A stretch of 64,000 nucleotides of DNA. Source: Balneicella halophila (GTDB lineage Bacteria; Bacteroidota; Bacteroidia; Bacteroidales; Balneicellaceae). The stretch spans positions 314,669 through 378,668 of the forward strand of contig NZ_QENZ01000005.1 of assembly GCF_003096835.1 (NCBI RefSeq), read 5' to 3'. The number at the start of each line of letters is the position of its first letter. Position 1 is the first letter of the stretch. Positions 28,595 to 37,441 of this stretch are shown in pieces. The notes under the pieces are model-generated. The model made no database searches. It worked only from the letters and a program-made list of their open reading frames with translations, and was not told the DNA's origin. Made by a program: the position numbers and the translations under genes.

Positions 28595-29938
28595 ATGGAA
28601 CTCATCATACGAATTGGGCAATTACTTTTAAGCCTCACACTCTTAGTTATCTTGCACGAAATGGGACATTTTTTTACTGCAAGATATTTCAAAACCAGGG
28701 TGGAGAAGTTTTACCTTTTTTTTAATCCATGGTTCTCTTTATTTAAGGTAAAAAAAGGCGATACAACTTATGGAATTGGCTGGTTGCCTTTGGGAGGCTA
28801 TGTAAAAATAGCTGGAATGATTGATGAATCTATGGATAAGGAGCAGATGAAAAAGCCGCCAAAGCCTGATGAATTTCGCTCAAAACCTGCATGGCAACGC
28901 TTAATTATTATTTTGGGAGGAGTTATTGTAAATATTGTTTTGGCTTATTTCATATATGTCGGCATCAGCTACAAATGGGGCGAAACGTATTTACCGAACG
29001 ATAGTTTGAAATATGGTGTTACTGTAGATTCCATGACTTATGATCTCGGACTTAGAAATGGAGATAAAATACTGAAAGTAGATGACAAAGCTCCTGATGA
29101 TTTCAATGCAATATTGGTCAATATTATTATGAATAATTCTCGGAGTATGACCGTATTGAGAAATTCAGATACAGTAAAAATTTCTATCCCAGAATCATTC
29201 CAAAAGAACATTTTAACCGAATCTTCCAAAAGCTTCAAAGTTCCTACACGTTTAGAACCTCGATTGAAATTCTCCCCTTTTGTTATTGCACAAACAATGG
29301 ATAAAAGTGTAGCCCAAAATGCAGGCTTAGAGGCTGGAGATAAAATAATCAATGTTGATGGTATTGAGTTTGATTTTTATGATGAATTTAAAGACTATCT
29401 CAAGAAACATACAAACACAACTATTACGGTAAGTGTATTAAGAAATAACACGCAGAAAGAAATTATCGTTCCTATGGGTGACAAGCCATTACTGGGAGTC
29501 TATATGGATATGCAAAATAGGGAATCTTTAGCACTAAAAAGACATACATACAGTTTTGGTGAATCTTTTGCTGCAGGCTGGGATATGTTTGCAAAAACAA
29601 TAGACCGTCAGTTAGGTTCTTTCAAAATAATGTTCACCAAAGAAGGTGCTTCATCATTGGGGGGTATTGGCACGATGACACAAATTTTCCCTTCATCTTG
29701 GAGTTGGTACGGCTTCTGGCATATCACTGCAATGCTTTCTATTATGTTTGCCTTCTTAAATGTTTTGCCTATTCCAGGTCTAGACGGTGGACATGCCATG
29801 TTTATCACTTACGAACTCATTACTGGCAGAAAGCCTAACCAACGCTTCATGGAAATTGTGCAAACTATCGGTATTCTTTTCCTCATTTCACTCATGATTT
29901 TTGTCAATTTCAATGATGTATTGAGATTTATGGGATAG
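28595..29938 (+). CDS. rseP: RseP-type site-2 membrane metalloprotease
   Basis: 447 residues with the zinc motif HEMGH (H21, E22, H25) in the first membrane helix, a second membrane segment near 105, two tandem PDZ domains in the periplasm (about 130-310), and LDGGH near residue 400, whose Asp completes the zinc site. It performs intramembrane proteolysis, usually of anti-sigma factors or leftover signal peptides. It lies 39 bases after dxr. Confidence 0.93.
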   Translation: MELIIRIGQLLLSLTLLVILHEMGHFFTARYFKTRVEKFYLFFNPWFSLFKVKKGDTTYGIGWLPLGGYVKIAGMIDESMDKEQMKKPPKPDEFRSKPAWQRLIIILGGVIVNIVLAYFIYVGISYKWGETYLPNDSLKYGVTVDSMTYDLGLRNGDKILKVDDKAPDDFNAILVNIIMNNSRSMTVLRNSDTVKISIPESFQKNILTESSKSFKVPTRLEPRLKFSPFVIAQTMDKSVAQNAGLEAGDKIINVDGIEFDFYDEFKDYLKKHTNTTITVSVLRNNTQKEIIVPMGDKPLLGVYMDMQNRESLALKRHTYSFGESFAAGWDMFAKTIDRQLGSFKIMFTKEGASSLGGIGTMTQIFPSSWSWYGFWHITAMLSIMFAFLNVLPIPGLDGGHAMFITYELITGRKPNQRFMEIVQTIGILFLISLMIFVNFNDVLRFMG

Positions 29939-29966
29939 AATCGATAATCAAATTTAGGATATTCAT

Positions 29967-30000
29967 GAGCTCACATCGTTAATGATTGGGCTCTTTTTTA
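29967..30000 (+). terminator. Terminator of the M23-dxr-rseP operon
   Basis: The stem GAGCTCA pairs with TGGGCTC (one U-G pair in plus-strand RNA), continues weakly with CAT/ATG, and is followed by TTTTTTA. Confidence 0.75.
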
Positions 30001-30006
30001 TGAAAA

Positions 30007-30038
30007 AATAGCCACACTTTATGAAAAGTATAGCTATT
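30007..30038 (-). terminator. Terminator of the pncB-side operon
   Basis: Minus-strand RNA forms AAUAGCUAUACUUU with AAAGUGUGGCUAUU using two G-U pairs, then a U run. Plus-strand RNA would carry C-A mismatches, which sets the direction. It sits back-to-back with the rseP terminator. Confidence 0.75.
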
Positions 30039-30064
30039 AAATCTCGAATAAAATTTATATTCTT

Positions 30065-31483
30065 TTAAAAATCTTTTTCAACTTCTGCGATCAATTTATC
30101 CCGAATATCTAAAATATCTTTAGCGACACCAACTTTATAAGTATGTGGACTTATAAAACGTTTATGTTCCTCAGAGAGTTGCTTAAATCGCTCCAGACTA
30201 TACTGCTTTATCTCTTTCAAAGTTCTTAATCCAATACAAATCTCTCCTCCTTTTATCACTTGTTCTGTAAGAATTTCGTATTTTAATTTTGATACGTCTG
30301 TGTTCAAATGATAATGAAAAGGGTGAAAAATGGTTAATTCAGGATTTTGATCTCTCAATAAGACACCGTCTCTGTAAAATTTACCTTCTTCATCAAAATA
30401 TCTAACCAGCTTTTTATTACAAGGCAATGAAATTTTTTCTACATTCTCAGAGATCTTCAAACGGGGTTTCCCATCACTTTCAACCAACTTGTACACACCA
30501 CCTAATGCTCCGTCTTCTTGCCCTGTAGCCAACTCTGTACCAACGCCAAATCCATCTAATTTCGCACCCTGTTCTTTAATCAAACTTTTAATAATTCTCT
30601 CGTTTAACTGATTTGAAGCAACAATTCCAACATAGTCTAAGCCAGCTTTATTAAGCATTTTTCGAACTTTCCTGCTTAAATAAGCCAAATCTCCACTGTC
30701 CAAACGAACAGCTTTCAACCTATGTCCTTGCTTCTCCATCTCCTTCGCAACCTTTATGGCATTAGGCACGCCACTTTTTAGCGTATCATAAGTATCTACA
30801 AGCAATACCGTATTATCTGGATTTATTTCTGCATATTTCCTAAAGGCTTCAATCTCATCGTCAAAACTCTGTACCCAAGAATGTGCTTGTGTTCCTGATA
30901 CAGGAATATCATACATCATCCCTGCATAAGTATTTGAAGTAGAATCTGCCCCACCGATTACAGCAGCTCTTGCAGCGTGGATACTTCCAAGCGTCTGTGC
31001 CCTGCGCAAACCAAAATCAGCGAAGGATCGCTCACCGGCAACATCACGAATACGACGCGCCTTTGTTGCAATTAAAGACTGAAAATTCAAATAATTCAAG
31101 ATCAAACTCTCAATTAATTGAGCTTCTATTAAATTAGCCTCTACTGTTAATAACGGTTCATTAGGAAAAACGATTTCTCCTTCTTTTACGCTATAAATAT
31201 TCCCAGAAAAGCGAAAATCCTTTAGGTAGTTGAGAAACTCCTCTTTCATACCTTGTTTCCGCAAATAGTCAATATCTTCTTGGGAATAGCTGAATTTAGT
31301 AATAAGCGACAGCAATTCTTCCAAGCCAGCATATACTACATATCCGCTATCGAATGGTGTACTACGAAAGAAATAGTCAAAAGTAGCCACATCATCTATC
31401 CTTTCCGTAAAGAAATAACTTTGAGCCATTGTAAGCTCATAAAAATCGGTATAAAGACCTATATGATCAGTTAAGGTATGCAT
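30065..31483 (-). CDS. pncB: Nicotinate phosphoribosyltransferase
   Basis: 472 residues of the NAPRTase family. Diagnostic parts include the N-terminal DFYELTMAQSYF (about 13-24), GLRRAQTLGSIHAARAAVIGG (about 152-173), SGTQAHSWVQSF with the functional His, and the PRPP-binding VRLDSGDL and GFGVGTEL stretches. It makes nicotinate mononucleotide from nicotinate and PRPP in the NAD salvage pathway. The length fits the long bacterial form. It follows purA by nine bases. Confidence 0.93.
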   Translation of the reverse strand: MHTLTDHIGLYTDFYELTMAQSYFFTERIDDVATFDYFFRSTPFDSGYVVYAGLEELLSLITKFSYSQEDIDYLRKQGMKEEFLNYLKDFRFSGNIYSVKEGEIVFPNEPLLTVEANLIEAQLIESLILNYLNFQSLIATKARRIRDVAGERSFADFGLRRAQTLGSIHAARAAVIGGADSTSNTYAGMMYDIPVSGTQAHSWVQSFDDEIEAFRKYAEINPDNTVLLVDTYDTLKSGVPNAIKVAKEMEKQGHRLKAVRLDSGDLAYLSRKVRKMLNKAGLDYVGIVASNQLNERIIKSLIKEQGAKLDGFGVGTELATGQEDGALGGVYKLVESDGKPRLKISENVEKISLPCNKKLVRYFDEEGKFYRDGVLLRDQNPELTIFHPFHYHLNTDVSKLKYEILTEQVIKGGEICIGLRTLKEIKQYSLERFKQLSEEHKRFISPHTYKVGVAKDILDIRDKLIAEVEKDF

Positions 31484-31492
31484 AGTTATGAA

Positions 31493-32755
31493 TTATAAGT
31501 TTAGAGTTGCTTTTCTATCAGGTCCAAGAGAGAGAATTTTTATCTTCACTCCTGTTTCATCTTCAATAAAAGCTATGTATTCTTTGAGTTCCTTTGGCAA
31601 TTTACCTGTTTTTAAAACTCCGTCAACATCTATTTTCCAACCTGGAAATTCTTTATAAACCGGTTTTACCTCGTCAGTCAATTCATAGGGAAATTCTTTT
31701 GTGATTTTTCCGTCAATCTCATAACCAACTGCAACCTTTACTGTGTCGAATTCATTTAGCACATCAGCTTTCATCATCGCAAGCTGTGTTACACCATTGA
31801 GCATAATAGTATAATTCAGTGCCACTAAATCTAACCATCCACAACGCCTGTTCCGACCGGTAGTCGCACCAAACTCATGTCCTTCTTGGCGAATACGCTC
31901 ACCAGTTTCACATTCTAATTCTGTAGTGAATGGTCCCATCCCCACACGTGTACAATAGGCTTTAAAAATCCCGGTAACTTCTTTAACCTTTGAAGGAGCA
32001 ATCCCTAAACCTGTACAGGCACCAGAGCTTAATGTACTGGAAGAAGTCACAAATGGATAAGTTCCAAAATCAATATCTAACAATGAACCTTGTGCGCCTT
32101 CGGCTAATATTTCTTTGTTCTCCTTCAGCATATTATTGATAAGATGCTCAGTGTCGATAAGTTTAAACGAATTCAAAAATTCAACAGCTTTGTGCCATTT
32201 TCCCTCATATTCTTTCAGGTCATACTCAAATTGATGAAGTTTATCTAAAATATCCAAATGACGTTGTTTTGCGCGATTGTATTTATCCATATACTCACCC
32301 ACCACATCGCCTACGCGTAAAGCATTACGGCTTACTTTGTCAGTATAAGTAGGTCCAATTCCTTTAAGCGTAGAGCCAATCTTGTTCTTTCCTTTGGCAG
32401 CCTCATTAGCAGCATCAAGAATACGATGTGTTGGCATTATTAGTGTCGCTCTTTTAGAAATAAAGAGACGCTCTCTTATATTCTTGTCTGATGCCTCTAA
32501 TTTCTCAACCTCTTCTTGAAAAATGACAGGATCTATCACAACACCATTACCGATAATATTTACAACATCTTCACGAAAAATCCCTGATGGAATTGTGTGC
32601 AAAACGTATTTTTTATTGTTAAATTCAAGAGTATGCCCAGCGTTAGGGCCACCTTGAAATCGGCATACTGCGTCCATTTGGGGTGTAAGTACATCTACAA
32701 TTTTACCTTTGCCTTCGTCACCCCATTGCAGGCCTACTAAAACATTTACTGCCAT
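31493..32755 (-). CDS. purA: Adenylosuccinate synthetase
   Basis: 420 residues with the IMP/GTP loop GLQWGDEGKGKIVD (8-21), the catalytic NAGHT motif (about 38-42), STLKGIGPTY and GTYPFVTSSSTLSSG. It uses GTP to join IMP and aspartate, the first committed step to AMP. It begins 15 bases after the Fur-family gene, and pncB follows at nine bases, so the three appear to be one transcript. Confidence 0.97.
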   Translation of the reverse strand: MAVNVLVGLQWGDEGKGKIVDVLTPQMDAVCRFQGGPNAGHTLEFNNKKYVLHTIPSGIFREDVVNIIGNGVVIDPVIFQEEVEKLEASDKNIRERLFISKRATLIMPTHRILDAANEAAKGKNKIGSTLKGIGPTYTDKVSRNALRVGDVVGEYMDKYNRAKQRHLDILDKLHQFEYDLKEYEGKWHKAVEFLNSFKLIDTEHLINNMLKENKEILAEGAQGSLLDIDFGTYPFVTSSSTLSSGACTGLGIAPSKVKEVTGIFKAYCTRVGMGPFTTELECETGERIRQEGHEFGATTGRNRRCGWLDLVALNYTIMLNGVTQLAMMKADVLNEFDTVKVAVGYEIDGKITKEFPYELTDEVKPVYKEFPGWKIDVDGVLKTGKLPKELKEYIAFIEDETGVKIKILSLGPDRKATLNL

Positions 32756-32770
32756 TCTTTTATGATTCTT

Positions 32771-33277
32771 TTATTGTTCGTTTGTATTTTCTTTTGCTTT
32801 ACAATTTTCACACAATCCATAGATGTATAAAGAGTGAAATGAAGGCTCAAAGTTAAATTGCTTCGCTACTTCTTCTCTTACTTCATTCAATCGATTGTCA
32901 GAGAATTCTTTGATATCACCACAAGTAGTGCAAATTATATGATCATGTTTATTAGAATCCAAACCTCTTTCAAATTGAGCATTCTTGCCACCAAATTGAT
33001 GTTTTACAACCAGCTTACAGTTAATCAACAAATCCATCGTGTTGTATAGCGTCGCCCGACTTACACGATAATTTTTATTTTTCATGTGAATATAGAGCGT
33101 CTCTATGTCAAAATGTTCATCAGAGGAATAAATCTCATCTAATATTGCATAGCGTTCTGGAGTCTTACGATGACCATTTTTCTCCAAATAATCAGTGAAT
33201 AAATTTTTGGCCATTTTCTTCGTATTTTCCAAATAAACCTTTTTAAGCGTACATTCCTTTTCCATGGTAAAAAACAT
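32771..33277 (-). CDS. Fur-family metalloregulator
   Basis: 168 residues. A winged-helix DNA-binding domain (about 25-105: [49 protein letters not shown] in pieces) is followed by the dimerisation domain with [15 protein letters not shown] and a second CENC knuckle, a structural zinc site of four cysteines. Fur proteins repress iron or peroxide genes; Fur, Zur and PerR cannot be told apart here. An ATG a few codons downstream (MEKECTLKK) could also be the start. It opens the purA-pncB run. Confidence 0.88.
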   Translation of the reverse strand: MFFTMEKECTLKKVYLENTKKMAKNLFTDYLEKNGHRKTPERYAILDEIYSSDEHFDIETLYIHMKNKNYRVSRATLYNTMDLLINCKLVVKHQFGGKNAQFERGLDSNKHDHIICTTCGDIKEFSDNRLNEVREEVAKQFNFEPSFHSLYIYGLCENCKAKENTNEQ

Positions 33278-33294
33278 CTTATTTATATTCAGTA

Positions 33295-33302
33295 CAAATA
33301 TA
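33295..33302 (-). promoter_or_regulatory. -7 promoter element for the fur-purA-pncB operon
   Basis: On the minus strand TATATTTG, an exact TAnnTTTG, lies 18 bases before the Fur start codon, in the 52-base gap after rsh. Confidence 0.45.
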
Positions 33303-33329
33303 CAAAATTTCTATGGGATTATTTTAATA

Positions 33330-35576
33330 CTACTCTTTTCTACGTACTGAAATTATGCCTTTTATTTTACTAATTTTAAAAATAACGTCATTTAGCTCAT
33401 GTGCATCAGGAACATATAACTTTATATCGCCAGAGAATACTCCATCAGAAACCTCAACTGAAATGCCTTTCATATTCACATCATGATCATTTGATATTAA
33501 ATTGGTAATTTCATTCACCAGCCCATGTCTATCCACTCCCTCAATGGATATAATGGCTAGAAAAGACTTTAGGCGATGGGTTTTCCACTCTGCTGTGACT
33601 AATCGATCTCCTTGACGCGATGATATCCTCACAATCCGCTCACATTTACGTTTGTGGATCTCAACATTGCCTTGAAAATCAACATAACCTATAACATCAT
33701 CACCAGGTATGGGTTGACAACATTTAGCAATAGTATATTCGTCATCTACCTTATCATCACGTAGGGCAATGACTTTCTTTTTATCTATAGTATTAGAGGA
33801 TTCTTTTTCTTCGCTGAATTCGTCGGCTTCATCTGAAAGTTTTTTCTTCTTTTTAAAAGGATTTGAAAAGCGAATTGTGGTATATGGAATAAAGCGAGAA
33901 CCATCTATCTTAGCAAAAGCTTTTTTGACATCTTTATCAGTAATGATGCCTGTTGCTAAATCTATGTACAGTTGTTCTTTATTTTTAACACCTAGATTCT
34001 TTATCAGCTTATGTAATCTTTCAGAATTAAATACACCAAAATTATTTTTTCTATAGATTTGCTCTAATAATTCCTGTCCGTATTTTATCCTCTCCCGTCG
34101 CTCTTGTCTGAATATGGATTTTAACTTTGACTTAGCACGTGGAGTTACGACAAAATTTAACCACTCCTCTTTGGGCTGTTGAATTTCAGAGGTCAAAACC
34201 TCTACTTGATCTCCCGAATGCAATTCATAGTTAATAGCTTGTGCTCTACGGTTCACTTTACCGCCAATGCATTTGTTGCCAATTTCAGTATGTATTTTAT
34301 AGGCAAAATCCAAAACAGTAGCTCCTTTCGGTAAAGTATGTACATCGCCTCTTGGCGTAAAAACCTGAATATCATCATAATACAATCCAAGCTTAAAATC
34401 GTCTAAAAAAGACAACGCATCAGAATCTGGGTTTTCGAAGAGTACTCTGATTTCTGCGAGCCACTTGTCCAACTGGGTATATTCCCCCCCTTCTTTATAA
34501 TTCCAATGAGCTGCAATTCCTCTTTCTGCCACATCATCCATTCTCCGTGAACGGATCTGCACCTCCACCCAGTCACCTGTGTCTGCCATGGCTGTAACGT
34601 GGAGTGCTTCGTAGCCTGTATCCCGTGGTTTATTAATCCAGTCACGAGTACGATCCTCTTTCAGCCGGTATATCTCCGCAATAATATTGTAAATTTCGAA
34701 GCACTGTATTTTCTCTGATTTACCTTCTTTGGGTTCAAAAACAATACGAACGGCAAGCCTGTCATAAACTTCTTCAAAATTGAGCTTCTTTTTCTGCATC
34801 TTCCTCCACATGGAAAATACAGACTTGTGCCTACCATTTATTTCGAATTCGTAGCCCTCATCTTCCATTCTTTTACGAATGGGTTTTATGAATTGTTCTA
34901 GAATCTCATCTACCTGCCCCTTTGTTTCAGACAGTTTACGTTCTATTTCTTTATATTCAATAGGGTTGGTATATTTCAAACTCAAAGACTCTAATTCTTT
35001 ACGAATATTGCGTAATCCTAGTCGGTGTGCTAAAGGTGCAAATATGTAAAGGGTCTCACTAGCAATTTTCATTTGCTTATTCGTAGGCATATGCTCAAGG
35101 GTACGCATATTATGCAAACGGTCAGCAATTTTTATGAGGATGACTCGCATATCATCAGATAAGGTAAGTAGTATTTTCTTAAAATTTTCTGCCTGCTGTG
35201 ATACATCAGAGGAAAAAATACCTCCGATTTTCGTCAAACCATCAACCATATAGGCAATTTTGGGACCAAATCCATTCTCTATATCCTCTAAGGTAAAGTG
35301 AGTATCCTCTACAACATCATGCAAGAGAGCCGCACACACAGCTTTGGTACCAAGTCCTATTTCAGTTGCAACAATCTTAGCCACTGCAATAGGATGCAAA
35401 ATGTAAGGTTCTCCTGATTTTCGCTTGACTCCCTTGTGTGCATTCTTTGCAAATAAAAACGCTTTTACAATAAGGTCTTCACTTTCTTTCCTTTTGGAAC
35501 GATTACAGTGTTGCAATAAGTCTTTGAAAGCTTCATCTACCTGTTGTATTTCTTTAGGCGTTTCTTTCATACACAA
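33330..35576 (-). CDS. Bifunctional (p)ppGpp synthetase/hydrolase, RelA/SpoT homolog
   Basis: 748 residues with the full long-RSH layout. The hydrolase HD domain covers about 35-200, with H61, the HD pair H86-D87 (ALLHDVVEDT) and KIADRLHNMRT all intact. The synthetase domain covers about 245-360 (YDRLAVRIVFEP, EVQIRSRRMDDVAERGIAAHW), then TGS (about 405-465), a helical/zinc-finger part (CCQPIPGDDVIGY) and an ACT domain (about 675-748). The intact HD site points to a bifunctional Rel/SpoT-type enzyme that makes and degrades the alarmone. Confidence 0.95.
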   Translation of the reverse strand: MCMKETPKEIQQVDEAFKDLLQHCNRSKRKESEDLIVKAFLFAKNAHKGVKRKSGEPYILHPIAVAKIVATEIGLGTKAVCAALLHDVVEDTHFTLEDIENGFGPKIAYMVDGLTKIGGIFSSDVSQQAENFKKILLTLSDDMRVILIKIADRLHNMRTLEHMPTNKQMKIASETLYIFAPLAHRLGLRNIRKELESLSLKYTNPIEYKEIERKLSETKGQVDEILEQFIKPIRKRMEDEGYEFEINGRHKSVFSMWRKMQKKKLNFEEVYDRLAVRIVFEPKEGKSEKIQCFEIYNIIAEIYRLKEDRTRDWINKPRDTGYEALHVTAMADTGDWVEVQIRSRRMDDVAERGIAAHWNYKEGGEYTQLDKWLAEIRVLFENPDSDALSFLDDFKLGLYYDDIQVFTPRGDVHTLPKGATVLDFAYKIHTEIGNKCIGGKVNRRAQAINYELHSGDQVEVLTSEIQQPKEEWLNFVVTPRAKSKLKSIFRQERRERIKYGQELLEQIYRKNNFGVFNSERLHKLIKNLGVKNKEQLYIDLATGIITDKDVKKAFAKIDGSRFIPYTTIRFSNPFKKKKKLSDEADEFSEEKESSNTIDKKKVIALRDDKVDDEYTIAKCCQPIPGDDVIGYVDFQGNVEIHKRKCERIVRISSRQGDRLVTAEWKTHRLKSFLAIISIEGVDRHGLVNEITNLISNDHDVNMKGISVEVSDGVFSGDIKLYVPDAHELNDVIFKISKIKGIISVRRKE

Positions 35577-35676
35577 GTCATTTTGGGAAATTCAATAATA
35601 AATTGCAAGATAGGAAAAACTGACTATTTAATGCAAAATCATAAAGAAAAAAGCAACTGAAATCATGTCATTTTCT

Positions 35677-35684
35677 TATATTTG
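35677..35684 (+). promoter_or_regulatory. -7 promoter element for the SDR-thioesterase pair
   Basis: TATATTTG fits TAnnTTTG and lies 28 bases before the ATG at 35712, in the gap divergent from rsh. Confidence 0.5.
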
Positions 35685-35711
35685 TAATCAATATTATATC
35701 TTTACAAATCT

Positions 35712-36524
35712 ATGAAAGATAAAGTCGTAATCATAACTGGTGCTTCTTCTGGAATCGGGAAGGCATGTGCTATAGAGTGTGCAAATAGACAAGCAAAAGT
35801 CGTATTAGCTGCGAGAAATATAAAGAAATTAAAAGAAGTTGAACAATCCATTCTCGAATCTAAAGGTTATGCCCCTTTATGCATTGAAACTGATGTTACT
35901 AAGGAATCTGATTGTAAGAAACTCATCGAAAAGACGATCGCACATTATGGAGAAATTCATATTTTAATTAATAATGCAGGAATCGCTATGCGAGCACTTT
36001 TTAAAGATGTAGAACTGGATGTGTTACGCAATATTATGAATGTAAACTTTTGGGGTACTGTCTATTGCACGAAATACGCTTTGCCTTATTTGCTAAAAAC
36101 AAAAGGTAGCGTAGTAGGCGTAATCTCTGTTGCCGGATATATGGGATTGCCTGGACGCACAGGATACGGAGCCTCTAAATTTGCCGTAAGGGGTTTTTTG
36201 GAAACCTTACGAGTAGAAAATCTGAAAACCGGTCTTCATGTATTGGTTGCCGCTCCAGGCTTTACAGCGTCTAATATCCGTAACACTTCCCTTACCGCCT
36301 CTGGTAAACCCCAAGGGAAATCACCAAGGGATGAAGGAAAAATGATGAGTGCTGAAGAGTGTGCCAAACACATCATAAATGCAACAGTAAAGCGTAAACG
36401 TGAATTGATTCTGACTTTTGCAGAAGGAAAATTCACTGTTTGGCTTAGCAAATGGTTTCCTTCCTTACTGGATAAATTATCGTATAATCATATGGCAAAA
36501 GAGCCTGATTCGCCATTTAAATAA
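35712..36524 (+). CDS. SDR-family NAD(P)-dependent oxidoreductase
   Basis: 270 residues of the classical short-chain dehydrogenase fold: cofactor loop TGASSGIGKA (about 9-18), NNAGIA (about 88-93), catalytic Ser in VISVAGY and catalytic YGASK (about 156-160). An Arg-rich stretch after beta-2 (AARNIKK) suggests NADP preference. The C-terminal tail (VWLSKWFPSLLDKLSYNHM) may associate with membrane. The substrate is unknown. The thioesterase gene follows eight bases later. Confidence 0.88.
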   Translation: MKDKVVIITGASSGIGKACAIECANRQAKVVLAARNIKKLKEVEQSILESKGYAPLCIETDVTKESDCKKLIEKTIAHYGEIHILINNAGIAMRALFKDVELDVLRNIMNVNFWGTVYCTKYALPYLLKTKGSVVGVISVAGYMGLPGRTGYGASKFAVRGFLETLRVENLKTGLHVLVAAPGFTASNIRNTSLTASGKPQGKSPRDEGKMMSAEECAKHIINATVKRKRELILTFAEGKFTVWLSKWFPSLLDKLSYNHMAKEPDSPFK

Positions 36525-36532
36525 ATAATAAG

Positions 36533-36943
36533 ATGCAACTAACACCAACCCAATACCGAGTATGCTATGCAGATACTGACCAAATGGGTGTCGTATATTA
36601 TGGTAACTATGCCAAGCTCTTTGAAATAGGTCGCGGTGAGGCTTTTCGAGAAATTGGAACTACATATAAAGAAATGGAAAACACTGGAGTCATTATGCCA
36701 GTGATTCACTTAGAAGTAACTTATCATTCGTCAGCATTTTACGATGATTTGTTGACCATTGAAACCACTATTGACGAATTTCCAAAGACACGAGTTACTT
36801 TTAACCATAAAATCTATAATGAAAAGGGAAAGCTTCTCGTAACTGGTAGTGTGACGTTGTGTTTTATTGATAAAAAAAGACAAAGACCTGTAAAAATGTC
36901 CAAAATGATGGAGCAAAAACTTCGTGAAATTTGGAATGACTAA
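36533..36943 (+). CDS. Acyl-CoA thioesterase (YbgC/4-HBT hot-dog family)
   Basis: 136 residues with the YbgC-type active-site motif YADTDQMGVVYYGNYAKLFEIGR (about 12-34), in which the Asp of TDQMGVVYYGNY is the catalytic residue. It hydrolyses acyl-CoA or acyl-ACP thioesters in the cytoplasm. The tail KRQRPVKMSKMMEQKL is typical. It is co-transcribed with the SDR gene. Confidence 0.88.
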   Translation: MQLTPTQYRVCYADTDQMGVVYYGNYAKLFEIGRGEAFREIGTTYKEMENTGVIMPVIHLEVTYHSSAFYDDLLTIETTIDEFPKTRVTFNHKIYNEKGKLLVTGSVTLCFIDKKRQRPVKMSKMMEQKLREIWND

Positions 36944-37105
36944 GCTTAGAAGCTGAACTTCATCCCAAAAAATTTCATCGTTCGGTTATATGCTCAATCA
37001 CTAGAATTTATCGGTTATTAGACTAACTCAAACAACTAATTATCAGCTCTTAACAGAAATTTAACGTACTATAGAACTATCCTTTCTGATTATGGAGAAT
37101 GAACA

Positions 37106-37186
37106 TTAGTTGTAACAATTGCAAACAATGAAATCCTTGCTGAAGATGCCTATGTTGATGGTAACTTAATTACTTCATCAGTTTAA
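37106..37186 (+). pseudogene. Possible relic of a DJ-1/PfpI-family gene end
   Basis: A 26-codon stretch reads LVVTIANNEILAEDAYVDGN followed by LITSSV and a TAA. The VDGNLITS string resembles the VVVDGNLVTS motif near the C-terminus of DJ-1/PfpI proteins. The upstream frame has an immediate stop and no start, so if real it is only a remnant. The match is short and could be chance. Confidence 0.25.
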
Positions 37187-37261
37187 CTTGTCATGTCAGT
37201 TTTATGAAAGCTTTCTTAAGGTCAATGATGCTACAATAAAATATACTACCTGGTTCACTAA

Positions 37262-37286
37262 AAAAGCGACATTTGATATCGCTTTT
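37262..37286 (-). terminator. Possible terminator beyond the multicopper oxidase pseudogene
   Basis: A short stem (AAAAGCG with CGCTTTT, extending to 8 bp). On the minus strand it runs into six T (CGCTTTTTTAG); the plus-strand tail is weaker (TTTTATTAT). It lies 156 bases past the pseudogene end. Confidence 0.4.
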
Positions 37287-37441
37287 ATTATAATTGAACT
37301 AGACTTTAAACTATTACTCAATAAGCTAAATCTCAAAAAATTGATATGAGTAACTATCAAAGCATACATGACTAGATTATTGTTCTTATACTATTCAAAT
37401 GCATAGTGTAAAATATTTAAAAGATTGTAATTTTTATTTAT

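Larger units (their letters stand above)
36944..37441. other. Non-coding gap with decayed sequence
   Basis: No intact gene is visible in these 498 bases. Two things stand out: a short open stretch at 37106-37186 resembling the end of a PfpI/DJ-1-type protein, and a hairpin at 37262-37286. The rest looks like decayed coding sequence next to the broken multicopper oxidase gene. Confidence 0.5.
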
